Positions 34,560 through 46,710 of a stretch of DNA of 64,000 bases are shown here, in pieces. The stretch lies in the NCBI GenBank assembly GCA_016806645.1, contig JACSYO010000093.1, positions 124,001-188,000 of the forward strand, read 5' to 3'. Every line of letters starts with the position of its first letter. The stretch's first letter is position 1. Source of the stretch: Ophiodon elongatus (Eukaryota > Chordata > Actinopteri > Perciformes > Hexagrammidae). The translations under genes and the position numbers were made by a program. The notes beneath the pieces are model-generated. The model saw only the letters and a program-made list of their open reading frames with translations, was not told the DNA's origin and made no database searches.

Positions 34560-34930
34560 AGAATAATTCATCATTTTCGGAAAATACATTTAATCACTTT
34601 ATTTTTAAGGATGTGATGAGAAGGACAACACAATATTAAAAAAAAAACAATTTGTGGTTCTTGGTCAATATTAGCCAGGCACAGTGACCTCCTGGAGTTT
34701 TGTTGACAGAGCGAGGTTACCAGGCAACAAGATGCACTGCAGTGCTGAGCTGATAGACAAACTGTTGTAATCCATGTAACTACCTCTAAAACCACAAATT
34801 GACATTTTTACATTACTGTTTTTGTAGAGAAGAACATATGCTGATAAATGGTGTTAAGTAGTCAGATTTAGAGCTGCTGCTGGGTAAATATTTTAACTTT
34901 GGAGAGAGCCAGGCTTTTAGAGCCCAGTTA
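34560..34930 (+). mobile_element. GCTAAGCTAA-family repeat, 5' portion
   Basis: Contains aaactgttgtaatccatgta, aaccacaaattgacattttt and, further on, aactttggagagagccaggc. The same 5' portion recurs at about 40845-40960 (aaactgttgtaactcaag and acaaactgtgattttt), so this is a multi-copy element. The GCTAAGCTAA block itself is missing here, so it may be truncated after 34930. Confidence 0.55.
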
Positions 34931-35505
34931 TGAAAGTGTGATGTTTGTACTCATCTACCTATCGGACAAAACACTAATAAGCACATGTTCCTTTTTTTAT
35001 TTAATATCTCCCTCAAACCAAGAGGATTTGAGTGGTCAAAACATTACTATAAATATGCTAATAATGCTGTATTTGCCTGTATTGGATAATGTAGGGAGAA
35101 CAAATTGACAATGGGAACATTTTGCAGATATATTCCACCATGATTTTCTTTAAGAAACATATCAGTTGTGTATGAACACTAGTTTTTAAGAGACGGGGTT
35201 GCACCAGCTGCTTCCATCAAAAGCTTAATGTGCGTGAGGTTCGTTCTGTACTTTTTCTTTTTTTCACCCCTCTGTGCAGTTGCGCCGACCAATGTGAACC
35301 CTCATTAGCTTTCCAGCCACATACTGTACATGGCCCGATTGCTTGTGCCTTCCTCCAACATCCAAGGTCTCTGTGGTGGGGAGCGAGAGTTTTACCCCGT
35401 CACCCTTTTGAAGCTATTCCATGGGTGCATCTCAGTTTAGCAATCCAGATAGATGCATGAGCCATGGAACAATAGTCACTAGTTACATTACACTCTACCA
35501 GATGG

Positions 35506-35508
<3 letters not shown>

Positions 35509-35540
<32 letters not shown>
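35509..35540 (+). repeat. (GT)16 microsatellite
   Basis: Thirty-two bases of pure GT. Confidence 0.95.
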
Positions 35541-35543
<3 letters not shown>

Positions 35544-36975
35544 CAGCATATGACAGATGTGTATCCCCTGCTTGACTGCCTTTTTATCCTTCAGTGTAAG
35601 CTGATGCCCCTCATTTATTACTAACCAGCCATTTGTTCTCTACGGGGCATCTATGTCTTGTTCTCTCCCCTCTGTTTCTTCCCTCCTCTGTCTCTTCTCA
35701 TCTGCCTCCCTCTGTCTACCTGTCAGGCTGCTTCCCCCCTCAAATAATAAAAATTAAATGGGATGAAACAGTAAACAGTCTGGGTTGTAACTTAAAGTGA
35801 CAGATGAACACGATGAGATTTCAGATTGAGATGAGCTAAATCTTTTTGAAATCTATATACCCGGAACGGTTAGGTAATGCTCATTTAAAGTCCAATTTCT
35901 CTCCGTCTACGATCAATTCAAAGAACTTGTTGTCACTTCTTTCAAGTGAAATCTTGATGAAAACAAATTCATGCACGTATTTGCACAGAAGTGTAACCAT
36001 GAAGTTGAAATCAATTGCCTTGCCACGTATCTTTAGCAGGTCATAATGTAATCATGTGTTTCAGGGATTTCCTTTTTCTGTGCATGACAGTTAAGTTAAC
36101 TCAAGGTTGAGAGTCTTACTGTGGAAAATTACACCGGGGAGGAAATTCAGAATGAAGAGTCAATTGCATAGAAATGCAAATGATCTGCTCTCTTTTCACA
36201 TAAGTCACAGGCACATTTCCTCACAAGAGTGCACTTGTTTGTATGAGAAAAAAAGTGCCTCCTATAGCACAGTTAGTGTCCTCTTGTATGCTGATACTTA
36301 TCCTCCATGAAGTGTCCACTTATGCCAACCCTCAAAAGTTTACTTATGCATTTCTTCCCTCATTGTGTACTTGTCTTCCTGTAAGCACTCACTTATATTT
36401 GATAAGTGCATACTTGCTGCTCTCCTCTCTCAAAGTTTCTTGAGAAAATAATCACTAAAATGACTTTGTGCATGAGCAAGTGAAGACATCCATTTATGCC
36501 AGGTTTCTGTCAAGCTGATGAAAAAAGCTCCACGGAGAGCTGTGTGAAGGGAAGGGGAAGTTGAGCGTTCAAGGTGTGGACCACATAAAAAAAAGAAAAA
36601 AAAGAATTTTAAATACACCTCTCTCCATTCAGACAATATTGCAGGCAGTCAACGAGAAATGCCCGCTCCCTGTTCAGATTTATCATCCATCCCCCCACTC
36701 TTTATCTCGTGTTTCAATCAAAATCTTTCTTATTTACTATTCAAATTCTGCCCGTCTGACTTTGACAGGCGAAATAAGCAGGTACGGGTAAAGGTGGCAG
36801 GAAAGAAAATCCCCATTACGAACAAGGTCGACTTAGAAAGGAGACGGGGAGAAGTGACTGTGACTGCAGATGAAGACCACAACAATCGCCCGAGAGTCAA
36901 AACAGACTTGAGCTAGTTAAAACAGCTATTGTTGTTCAGCACACACGCAGCTTTGCAAATGTCTCTATGCTACAG

Positions 36976-36981
36976 ACACAC

Positions 36982-37059
<78 letters not shown>
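36976..37059 (+). repeat. (CA)n microsatellite
   Basis: About 42 CA units with one CG interruption near the start. Confidence 0.97.
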
Positions 37060-37062
<3 letters not shown>

Positions 37063-37284
37063 GCTTAGGAACCATTTCTTCATGACACACTCCATGTGCA
37101 CATTCACACCACTTTACACAGTTACAACCAAGCCCACATGCCACACATTCTAGAGTTACCATAAAATATACATGCTGAGACTGTGACTCAGTGGGGCACC
37201 TGGGCAACAGTTTGTGTGTCTGTGTGTGTGTTGAGCCAGGATCCATTGGATACGTAAGATGAGTCACTACGAGTCAGAGCTAGT

Positions 37285-37400
37285 TTCCCTCTATTTCTCG
37301 TCTCCATGCTAAGCTAAGCCTCTCAGATGGAGTCTTTAACTTTAACAGATATGAAAGTGATATTGATCTTCTCCACTCTCTGCAAGAAATTGAATAAGTG
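37285..37400 (+). mobile_element. GCTAAGCTAA-family fragment
   Basis: Contains ctccatgctaagctaagcct and tgaaagtgatattgatcttc, the 3' half of the family seen at 31655-31870. Confidence 0.55.
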
Positions 37401-38459
37401 TGAATTCCAAAATAGGGGTGTGCAATATACCGTTATTGGAGATAACTGTGAAATAAAAAAATGCAATATAAATATAAAGTTAATAATACATTATAATAAT
37501 CCAGCTGCTCTTTAAATGATTTTACATATACAGCAATGGTCAGAGAACTTCTCTCCACCTCCCTACTCTTGTATTTTGAGTGTAATTCATTTGCCAGAAA
37601 TAAAAAACATAATGCACAATAAACAAAGATAAAGATGACTGATCGCAGTATTTCTTTCTTTCTTTTAAATTAATTACCTATAGATATAGGCACGCCATGA
37701 TTGACTGTCTGTGCGTCAGTTATGTTTCTTCAAATCAATTCACATACAAGACTTTGAAAGAGTGTATTTTTGGAACCTAATGCGGCAGCTGGATTTTGTT
37801 CATAGTCACACAAATTGCATTCAATGAATACTACTTCGAGGATAAACAACGCCCACATCTGGTCTTTCATCCGAATGCAGGTACAGAGAAGGATCATTTT
37901 GTTGGTTGAACAGATACAGATAATGACGTCTCTGTGGACCTCTAACTAGAATCTATTTCTAAAGAATGCATTTACATGTATTTGGAAAGAGTAAAATGTT
38001 GATAATAAATATGCTAAACATAGCAATGGAACAAAGTGTGGCAATAAAGTGCCCGAGGAAGTTGGCAAATATTTGGAAAGAAAATTAGAATGTCTCTGCA
38101 AAGGTTAACTCCATGGCACAGAGTCAGTTGACATGGACCAGCAGAAAGTATTGTCTTTCTTCCCAAATGACAGTGAAGAATACCACAGGCATCAGAGCCA
38201 TCGCACTGGCCTGCTTCCACAGAAATAATTGACTCGTTACATCTGGTGATGTTTCGGTTTGGGCCTGTGAATGATGCACTGTGGGGCAAAGTCAAAGTAG
38301 CAGGCAGTCTTCTAAAGATACTAATGGTCTGTATTCTTCTTTCTTATCCAGTAGGGAATGGGCTGAATGATGTTAGGAATAGACAACAAACAAACAACCT
38401 TAAACAAATTGTTTTGGGGACACTTTGGTTAATTATTCACTGTCCTAATGAGAGTTGAG

Positions 38460-38745
38460 AAGATCAATAGAACTCTCTGGTCTGTAAGATAAATATGAAT
38501 CTAAAGCCAGCAGCCATTTAGCTTAGTTTAAAGACTGGAAACAGGGGGAAACAGCCAGTCTAGCTCCCTCCAAGGTGAGGAGGTCCCTCCTACAAACACT
38601 TTCTTTCAAAACAGTTTAAAAAGCTTTTTAATCAGATTTTTGTGAAAATTTACTCATTTGAGTTAAAGTTGTACTTGACTGCAGCATGCTTGTTACCATC
38701 TGTTAAATAGTCGCTTGGCTACCTTGCCTGGAGTCTAGACTGTGA
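38460..38745 (-). mobile_element. GCTAAGCTAA-family copy, reverse orientation
   Basis: Read on the minus strand it gives a tccagtcttta-like stretch, the degenerate AAACTAAGCTAAATGGCTGC block and a gctttagattcatattta stretch. The far end includes a degenerate copy of the 5' part (gtagccaagcgacta and neighbours). Confidence 0.55.
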
Positions 38746-39723
38746 ATGGGAAAACAAAGTGATGGTGAACTCCAAAAATATGCTGGAATAATATGTGAAA
38801 AAGCCATATGAAACAACACAGGGAAAAAAAGGAAGTTATCTCAAGAGAGGTCTTTGTTGATCAGATTTCTGAAAAGATTTCTGTCTTCTGAGTTTGAAAA
38901 AGCTTCTTCCACCGTTGATTGATGGCCACAGAATTTGGATGTGGCACACTCAAAACAAATGGCAAAGTAAACATTTCATGATGAAACTGTTCACTCTTGT
39001 GAGCAAGACTGCAAGTGAAATTGACAATATAACAAGTTGGAAGATGGAAGAGTCTGCCATTCAATACGCACTTGCATCAAGAGAGATGTCATTTAATGAA
39101 AACATTAGCCTTAAAACAATGCAGCGAAACCTGCAGAAACATGTGCTTTGAGTGTCCTTTAAATACAAAATGAATGAAGATTAATGGCGTCACAGTGACC
39201 TAACATTGTGAACAATATGTGTTGTACAGTATGTGTGGGCGTGGAGCCATTAATAGTATTCCACAGGGTTTGTAAGTTAATTACAAATTAGGCCTTTTTG
39301 ATATAACTTAATTACTATGCAAAGAGCCCCTTTGAGATAATTTACTTATTAAAAGTACGTTATTAAAACTGTGCAAATGAAAATGTTAAAACAAGAAGCC
39401 AAGCTTGTAATTTCTGTCATTCATTCAAGCCGATGCCCCGGTGTCTGTTCCGCAACACGGCTCACAATGCTTTTCAGCCTACATACTAAAACGTTTCGCT
39501 ACAGTACTGACTTCTGAAAATATACTACACTTCTTTCAAAGATGAGAGATAGGTAGTAAAAAGGGTTGAAATACAGGAGCTGACAGAAAGGGTGTTTTTC
39601 CTCTAAAAGTTCTTGTGTGTCATGTCCTTTTTGAGCTTCCATCAGCGTGTACACCAATCTGCACCTCTCCCTGGGGTCCGATTCCGCTCCCACTTCCCTC
39701 CGCTACCCAACCAGCCAGCCGTT

Positions 39724-39778
39724 CATCCATCAACCATTCATCTATCCATCCATCCTTCTTTACCCCCCCCCCCCCTCA
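39724..39778 (+). repeat. degenerate (CATC)n tract with C run
   Basis: Irregular CCAT/CATC repeats leading into about 13 consecutive C residues, next to a purine-rich stretch (39790-39980). Confidence 0.8.
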
Positions 39779-41294
39779 CGATCTATTCATCCATGGAGGA
39801 CAGAGGAGGTACAGAGGGGACAAAAACTGGAGAGGTGAGAGGAGACGATTCAAGGAGAAAGAAAAAACAGGGGGATTGGTGGATGGAGGAGAGATTGAAA
39901 GAAGAGAGGAGAGGAGAAGGAAAGGGTGGATGGAGGGTTGTGAAGAGAGGAGTAAAAGGAAAGGAGAGACAGTGTGACCTTGTGTTAGATTGATGTATCT
40001 CTGGAGAAAACGGATTGTAGACCCACTTGCACACACACACAAAGACACACACGCACACACAGTGTCAGGCTCAGTGCTGTAGGGATCACCACTTTGTCAC
40101 TGTGCTGGCTTATCCATTATCCTGACTCTCTCCTTCTCTCTGTCTGTGTCTCAGTATGTCCCGACCGGTGAGGGGTTGAACACAGCTGACAGCGGTAGTG
40201 GTGGTAATCAGACGGTAGTTGTTCTGAGGACACATGGTGGAAATACATAAACACCCCTCTAGTAACCCCAAATGCTACTGTGGTAGCCGGCATCTGTAGG
40301 ATCCACATTGTTGTCTGTAGGTGGATTGCGACTCTGCTTTGGAGGAGATAAGGATGTAAAGACGATTTAAAAAGGAATGTATCGACATTTTAGGTAAAAC
40401 ATTCACTGATGAGAAGATCGATGTCATGTATCTGCTTTAAAGAAGTGTTTCTCTACTACTGGTAACATTACCAAGCTACGTTTTAAAGACACTGTGGAAT
40501 GAAAAACCTATTTCCCAGGTTGTAATCCTAAAAATCTACTATTCAAAGGGAAATGTTGAACTCAAGGAGACAGAGTGTTTGCAATAAAACTCCACAAGTT
40601 AACTTTAAGTGCAGAGCTTGAACCAGGATGTATTTAGACTTGCTTAGCATGGAGAATGGAGGCAGGGGGAGAGAGATAACCTGGCTTCTTTCCAAAGTGA
40701 AACACACACCAACCAACACCTATAAAGCTCCTTTGTTTAATCCCATGCATGTGACTATATGCAGCTTCCCGAAGTCTTGAACAGGTTGCCAGGTTTGTAC
40801 AGTCTGCACAGAGAACATTACCAATAATAAATAGCAACCTGTGCTAGCTGGAGATGCTGCAGAGAAGTGCTGGGTAGCTGGATAAACTGTTGTAACTCAA
40901 GAAATGGTTCCAACATGTAACTCCCCCCCAAAAACTACAAACTGTGATTTTTTTCTCTTCTGTTCTACAGGTCAAACAAGCAAGATACATCAAGTAAAAA
41001 AGTGCAATTACGCCTATTCTTTTTTTACTTTCCCTCTGCCTAGAGTCTTTATGACAAGCTAGACATGTCCTGACTCTTGCTCCATATTTAATGCACAGAC
41101 ACCCAGAATAAAAGCAAATAAACCAATTTGCGTCAATATTGAAATATTTCTTTAAAAGCATTTTGTTTTCCTTCTGTTCTGTTTTCGTTGATGTTTTCCT
41201 CCTTATTGTTTGACGTTGTATCTGAACTCTTCTTACTAAGTGGCACTGAGGTGACCAGAAGACTATTCAAATACAGACAGATGTTCTCCAAAGT

Positions 41295-41397
<103 letters not shown>

Positions 41398-42589
41398 TTT
41401 ATAGAGAGATATATGTGCTGTATGTGTAGTATATGTCACTAGAGTCTCAGGTAAAATTCATTAACTGAATGCAATAAATGGCTGCGGTCTTTTGAAAGTT
41501 ATATACAGCAATAGAGAGAAACATTGAGAGTAAAACAGAGTAAGGGAAAGCAGCACAGGGGAAAAAACAGCAATAAATGGGAGAGGGAAAAAGTTACAGA
41601 AGCAAAGAAATACCAATCTAGAGAAATTTCTGTCTGCTTCAGATATGGGGGTTCAGCAGGGAGATGACAGGGGCTGATGAAAAGGAATGAAAGACAGAAA
41701 GAAAATGTAGTGAGAGAGATAAAGACAAAGAAAGTAGAGAAGGGAGGGCCGAAGTGAGGACAGATATGAGAGACGTTCACTCCGGATGAAACATCTAACA
41801 ACAAAGGAAAGCAGTAATACATATTAAAATCACCTTGAAAACTCCAAATCCACCCACCTCCACACACTGACACCCCCACACATGCTGACACACGCACAAA
41901 ATATACCATAAATCTGCAGTACCAGCCCACTACCCTGGCACGATTGACATTAGCGATGTAGCATATTCGTCATGAGCACATATACTGTCATCCTCCATCA
42001 TACAGACATTCAAGGGGTGGGCACAACACCACAAACTCCTACACAATGTAATAGAGTCTAATACAAAGAAGGAAATCAATACCTCAATACCATAGTCAGC
42101 AAGGTAATGAACATTATATACTTCACAAAGGTAGTATCTCCTGCATGATACGGATACATGATAGGACTGCATTCGATCGTTCTTGTAATATTCTGTTTTT
42201 ATATCTGGAGGTTGAAAACCTGATGAAAGTTGAAATGGTTGTTGCAAAACGTATCGTGGTCAGAAGATCTACCCCCGATACCAACAACTACATTGTGAAA
42301 ACACTTTAAAGTACAATTAATTGTCTAGATATTACCAAGTGGTGTATAAAACTATAACTGCAACAGTCTGTTTGTTTCTTTTTCGCTATATGAATTGTAG
42401 AAAAAGAGGGCAGTGATTCAGAGGTCTGGACGGAAATATAATTTGGTCAAGTGTTATATGGCAATTGAGAGACAATTTATGGATACAGTCTAGGCTCAAT
42501 GACAATGTGGCCCCAATACCTTTGCCCCATCTGCTTGGTTCCCCCATATTAAGGGCCAGCTAGTGTGGGGTGGAAGAGGACGATACTTA

Positions 42590-42811
42590 TTGCATTTTTT
42601 ATCGCCACATTCACAGATACATGAAATTTGACCTCTGCATTTCACCCATCCAAAGCAATAGGAGCAGTGGGCGGCTGTAAAGCGCCCAGGGAGCAACTTG
42701 GGGTTCAGTGTCTCGCTCAAGGACACTTTGACATGCGGACAAGAGTAGCCAGGGATCAACCTTGTGATTAAAGGACGACCTGCTCTACACCCTGAGCCAC
42801 AGCAGCCCCTC
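42590..42811 (-). mobile_element. tRNA-derived SINE
   Basis: Read on the minus strand, the element starts ggggctgctgtggctcaggg. It has an A box (TGGCTCAGGGTGTAGAG, 42799-42783) and a B box (GGTTGATCCC, 42761-42752) at the usual tRNA spacing. A tRNA-unrelated body follows, with tccttgagcgagacactgaa and ctttacagccgcccactgct. The boxes differ from consensus at few positions, so pol III transcription is conceivable. The body end near 42590 is approximate. Such SINEs are common in fish; I cannot name the family. Confidence 0.75.
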
Positions 42812-43370
42812 TGGTTAAGAACTGTGTTGGATAATGGTTGAAAAATCATATAAATTTAAATTCTGACTTTGCACACAATACAATTATACAATTCTATAAC
42901 TGGCTTTTCACGATGGGATTAAAATAACAGAATGTGCAGTGAATTAAAGATAAAATATTTCGTCCCTAGCTAAATTAACGTGAAATCATATCAATTAAAG
43001 CTCTCACCATGATGAACATATTTGGTTTGGTACAAGGTGGAGACTGTTCCCCACAATGTACCTGTTTATTCATGCCCTACCTCACAGCTACGAGTGTGAG
43101 TTCATTCAGAGTGACACTCCGTAGTAAAGGGTTGGTGAGTAGGAATCGGTTTGGGGGAGAGTCACAGTCACGCTAGGAGCTGTCATTTGCATAGAGTCAG
43201 AGTCTTTTTGTGCATCTAGCAGAACGCTGGCTGGCCTGAGAAAGTCACGGTGAGACAGGAGCTATCTGGAAATATCTGGTTGATACGGTATTGTACCCCT
43301 CTTTTTTTTTTTTGGCAAATTCTTTTGTCATTCACCACACTGCAGCACCTAATCACAGGCATATTTTAAC

Positions 43371-43391
43371 GCGCACGCACACACACACGCA

Positions 43392-43455
<64 letters not shown>
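43371..43455 (+). repeat. (GCAC)n(CA)n microsatellite
   Basis: GCAC tetranucleotide repeats embedded in a CA run. Confidence 0.96.
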
Positions 43456-43458
<3 letters not shown>

Positions 43459-45490
43459 GTCATGCAGGAACTCTCACAGACAAACAGACAGGTGCAAAGG
43501 AATACATCTACAGCAGCACGAACACATAGGTAGACACACATCATCACACTCAATATACGACAACTCAAGCATAACTCTTTTCATGCCGCCGTGTCTTGTT
43601 CATATTCACAGATTACTCACATTCAATTAAAACAACCAGTGAAGCACTGCCTACACACCGCAGGCTTCAGATGAATTCAAAAGTCAAGTCAAGTACAGGA
43701 ATTCACCAGAGCAGAGGGTTTGCATGTCAGTCTGCTGCTTTCGGTGTGAGCAACATTAAGTGAGTTTAAATTTGAATCCAACAACAATAGCTAAAGTAAG
43801 CTATTTCTGAGCTACAAGTCAAACTGGTCTCAGTAATGAGTATCAAAATGTAATGATCTTAATTAGTAAGTTATGACAGGTTTTTCGAGGAAAACAAACA
43901 GGAGTAAATGGGTTTGTAGCTGTTAAACTTTCAGCCGAGAAGCCGCATTTGACACATTGTGTTGTCTCACACCCTCATTAATAATATACTGGTACTTGCG
44001 TCACTCAGGAAACCAAAAATGAGCCAATATGGTCTTTTACTGTACCGTGGGACCCAGGCTACCTAAAACACCACAACCCTTGTCACGAAACAGCTAAAAT
44101 CAACCGCTCATCCCAGGACTCGAGCTCATTAAAAACACACTCATGTCAAGAGGGGGCCCACACGGAGTAACATATTGTCTGTCAAACCCAGAATAGCCAG
44201 GCTCATTAAAACAAACTATTCTTGTAATGTAGACCTGCAAACCTGTTTTTGAGACCCTGTTTAGGAGACACAGTTTTACAGGTGTAATTAAATGCAGGTG
44301 GACATGTGCGATGTGGAGAAAAGAGGAGAGACAGATGAATCCAGGTCGATCTTGATACCTGCACAGGCTCCCCTTCTATCCCTCTGCACAGAAGCAACTA
44401 CACTCACAGTCATTCACCTTTGGCTGCATAGCCCTGTCAGCTAAATGCCAACCAGATAAATTGCAAGGACTAAGAGTTAAATGGAATATTAATATTCTGA
44501 CAAATCGAGCAGAAAGTCAAGAGAGTATTATGCTGAGCTCTCCCATCGGTGATGACTTAATTTCTGTCTTACCTTGCTTCACTTTGCTCTCAGTTCAGGG
44601 TAATATGAACGTGGGTGTTTTTTTAAACATTAAAATAGCCCTGGCATTTATTTATTTTTTGCCCTTCAACTATTTATATCATCAAATTAATTTCAGATTA
44701 TTCTTACATTGTGAAGTGAGAGACTGTAAACAGGATGTAAGATTTTGGTACCTATACATTCATAAGATCACAAAATGAACATTATGCTAACATGTTAAGA
44801 AGGCTATCGTAACAGACCAATGTTAGTTGAGCAAGAATAACATATACTAACTAGCAATAAACATTTCATTAATTTTGTAGGCATTTGCAGGTAGATATCA
44901 AAGTACTGGACCAAGTACAATTATCACTTATTGATGGTGCTGAAAGAAATGTTACTGGTTCGCGAAAAGTTATCAGAATTCATCCTGACTGGGAAATGAA
45001 TGTCTGTTCCAAATAATGTATTTTCCAAATGTAATGGCAATCCATCCAATACTGTAGTTGTTGAGACACTAGGCAATAAGTGTGGCCCAAGCAAAAATGT
45101 TAATGGTATAAGGATGAAATGGAAAAAAAACTGGAAAACGTGGACGTAAATTATATAATAAGAGGTCAAACTGAATATACTACTTAACACCCTTCGGAAA
45201 ATTGTGTTGTGGCTTGACCAAACAAGCCACTTCTCATCTTCAGTCACCAAAGCATCAATTATGAATCCTGAAAATCGTGTGCCACACAGCAGCTCACTGA
45301 GATGTGCTCACTACCCAAGATATATCTGAAGTCAGGAAAGCCATGTGCACAATCCTGATATTAAATTCCCCCTGAGCGAACTGGATTTGACTCTCAATTA
45401 AAAAATGAGAGAGACAAAATGAAGACTAAGAGAGATGCAGTGACTGAAAAATAGATGGATAAAGAGAGAGAGAATCGGAAATGCCTTTAC

Positions 45491-45641
45491 CTTCTGTGTC
45501 TTGGCCGAGACAGGTTGATAACAGCAGCAGATAAAGGACTCCTGTTCCGATTATGCTCGGGCATTTGACCCGGCCCCATGACAATGGCCCCATTAGGTGC
45601 GTTCTAACCATCTTCACCACCATGCTTCACCAAGCATCCAG
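45491..45641 (-). CDS. pcdh15: pcdh15 exon A: start codon and signal peptide
   Basis: First coding exon. The acceptor is a strong pyrimidine tract ending ctctacag, followed by 18 bases of 5' UTR and an ATG at 45623-45621. A TGA lies two codons upstream in frame. The ATG has A at -3 and G at +4. Other in-frame ATGs are at residues 5 and 11, and either could be used. The 44 residues end in a hydrophobic run (GVLYLLLLSTCLG) with likely cleavage before Gln41, matching the mammalian signal peptide that ends CLG|Q. The exon closes with QDTE and a phase-1 donor, gtaaag. The basic residues before the hydrophobic core make the n-region long. Because an acceptor precedes the start codon, at least one non-coding exon must lie upstream (above 45641). 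Confidence 0.9.
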
Positions 45642-45734
45642 CTGTAGAGAAAGGAGGAGAGCACATAAACACAGGTCAGTCCCATTCACTTACTTCATTT
45701 TTAGCTGTGCAGTGTGCAACATTGAACTAAGTAA

Positions 45735-45960
45735 TTTTCAGGTACTTTCTTTTTCAATTCAATTCAATTTATTTTGTATGGCCCAAAATCACAAATTTGC
45801 CCTAGAGGGCTTTACAAAACTCATCCCAAAAAAAAACTTTAACGGGGAGAAAAAAAAGGAAGAAACCTTAAAGAGAGCAACAGAGGAGGGATCCCTCTCC
45901 GAGGATGGCCAGAAGTGCAATAGATGTCATTTGTACAGAATGAACAACATAAGGGAGTTA
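45735..45960 (+). mobile_element. teleost interspersed repeat (CAATTCAATTCAATTTATTT type)
   Basis: Begins with caattcaattcaatttatt, then atggcccaaaatcacaaatt and agagggctttacaaa. It later has gcaacagaggagggatccct and gaagtgcaatagatgtcatt. I recognise this as a frequent fish repeat of uncertain class. It ends within about 100 bp of the exon A acceptor. Confidence 0.65.
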
Positions 45961-46554
45961 CTTGGCAGGCTATGCCACCTGTGCTCTCAGTGAGCATTGG
46001 TGTGGAAGCATACATTAACATGCTTAAAAGATGACATCTCTCACTGAAAGAAACGGCAGGAGTAATACAGAGTTTGATATATCCATCAAACAGAAACTTT
46101 GAATGAAAATATGCTTTCTATATTGACGGTGCACTCCATTACTGTACATCCCTTAGGTGAGATGCCCTCACAATCTGAAGCTCAGATGGCATTCAGTGTT
46201 CGGTTTGTGGCTGCACTTCACTTCACCGATGTGGAAGCTTTGATCAATCTTTGTGCTTGTGCATCAAAGTAAGTGATCGTTTCACTGGGGATTGCCGCCA
46301 CAATTGGAAATATAGAAACCTGTGGATGATGATAGAGATGGAAATATTTTGTGCAATGTAAAAGCCCCGTGGTGGCAACAACAACATCTCAGATCTTGCA
46401 GCGGTATATTTGACACATTTGATAAATTAGACTTTCTAAAGGATGCAATACAAAAGAGAGAGTGAGAGAAATACATAAAGCTGATATGAGTGTGTTTTTG
46501 TGTATGTGTGTTGTTTTAAAATGCACATCTCCATACATAAATCATTTAATTTTA

Positions 46555-46710
46555 AGGTGAAGACTTATGTATAGGGTTTAGGTCATGGTAGGGGTTAGGA
46601 TTAGTCTGGTAGCCGTTATGGTGAGGCTAAGTATCCAGGAAATTAATGTAAGTCGATGTTATGGCCTCTAAAGCCCAAAAGTCATAACACCACAACTTTC
46701 TGTGCGTGTG
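46555..46710 (+). mobile_element. likely interspersed repeat fragment (GGGTTAGGATTAG type)
   Basis: Contains taggggttaggattagtctg, then aggaaattaatgtaagtcga and a GT-rich end. This resembles a widespread fish repeat that ends in a GT tract; assignment is tentative. Confidence 0.4.

Noticed and set aside
38014..38295. Cysteine-rich 93-codon minus-strand frame
   Set aside because: No recognisable family and no splice context with the pcdh15 frame; intronic chance ORF.
42752..42811. A tRNA gene
   Set aside because: Pol III boxes are present, but no cloverleaf with acceptor pairing is evident and a SINE body follows directly.
45553..45993. 146-codon plus-strand frame over exon A
   Set aside because: It runs antisense through the signal-peptide exon and a fish repeat; no homology.
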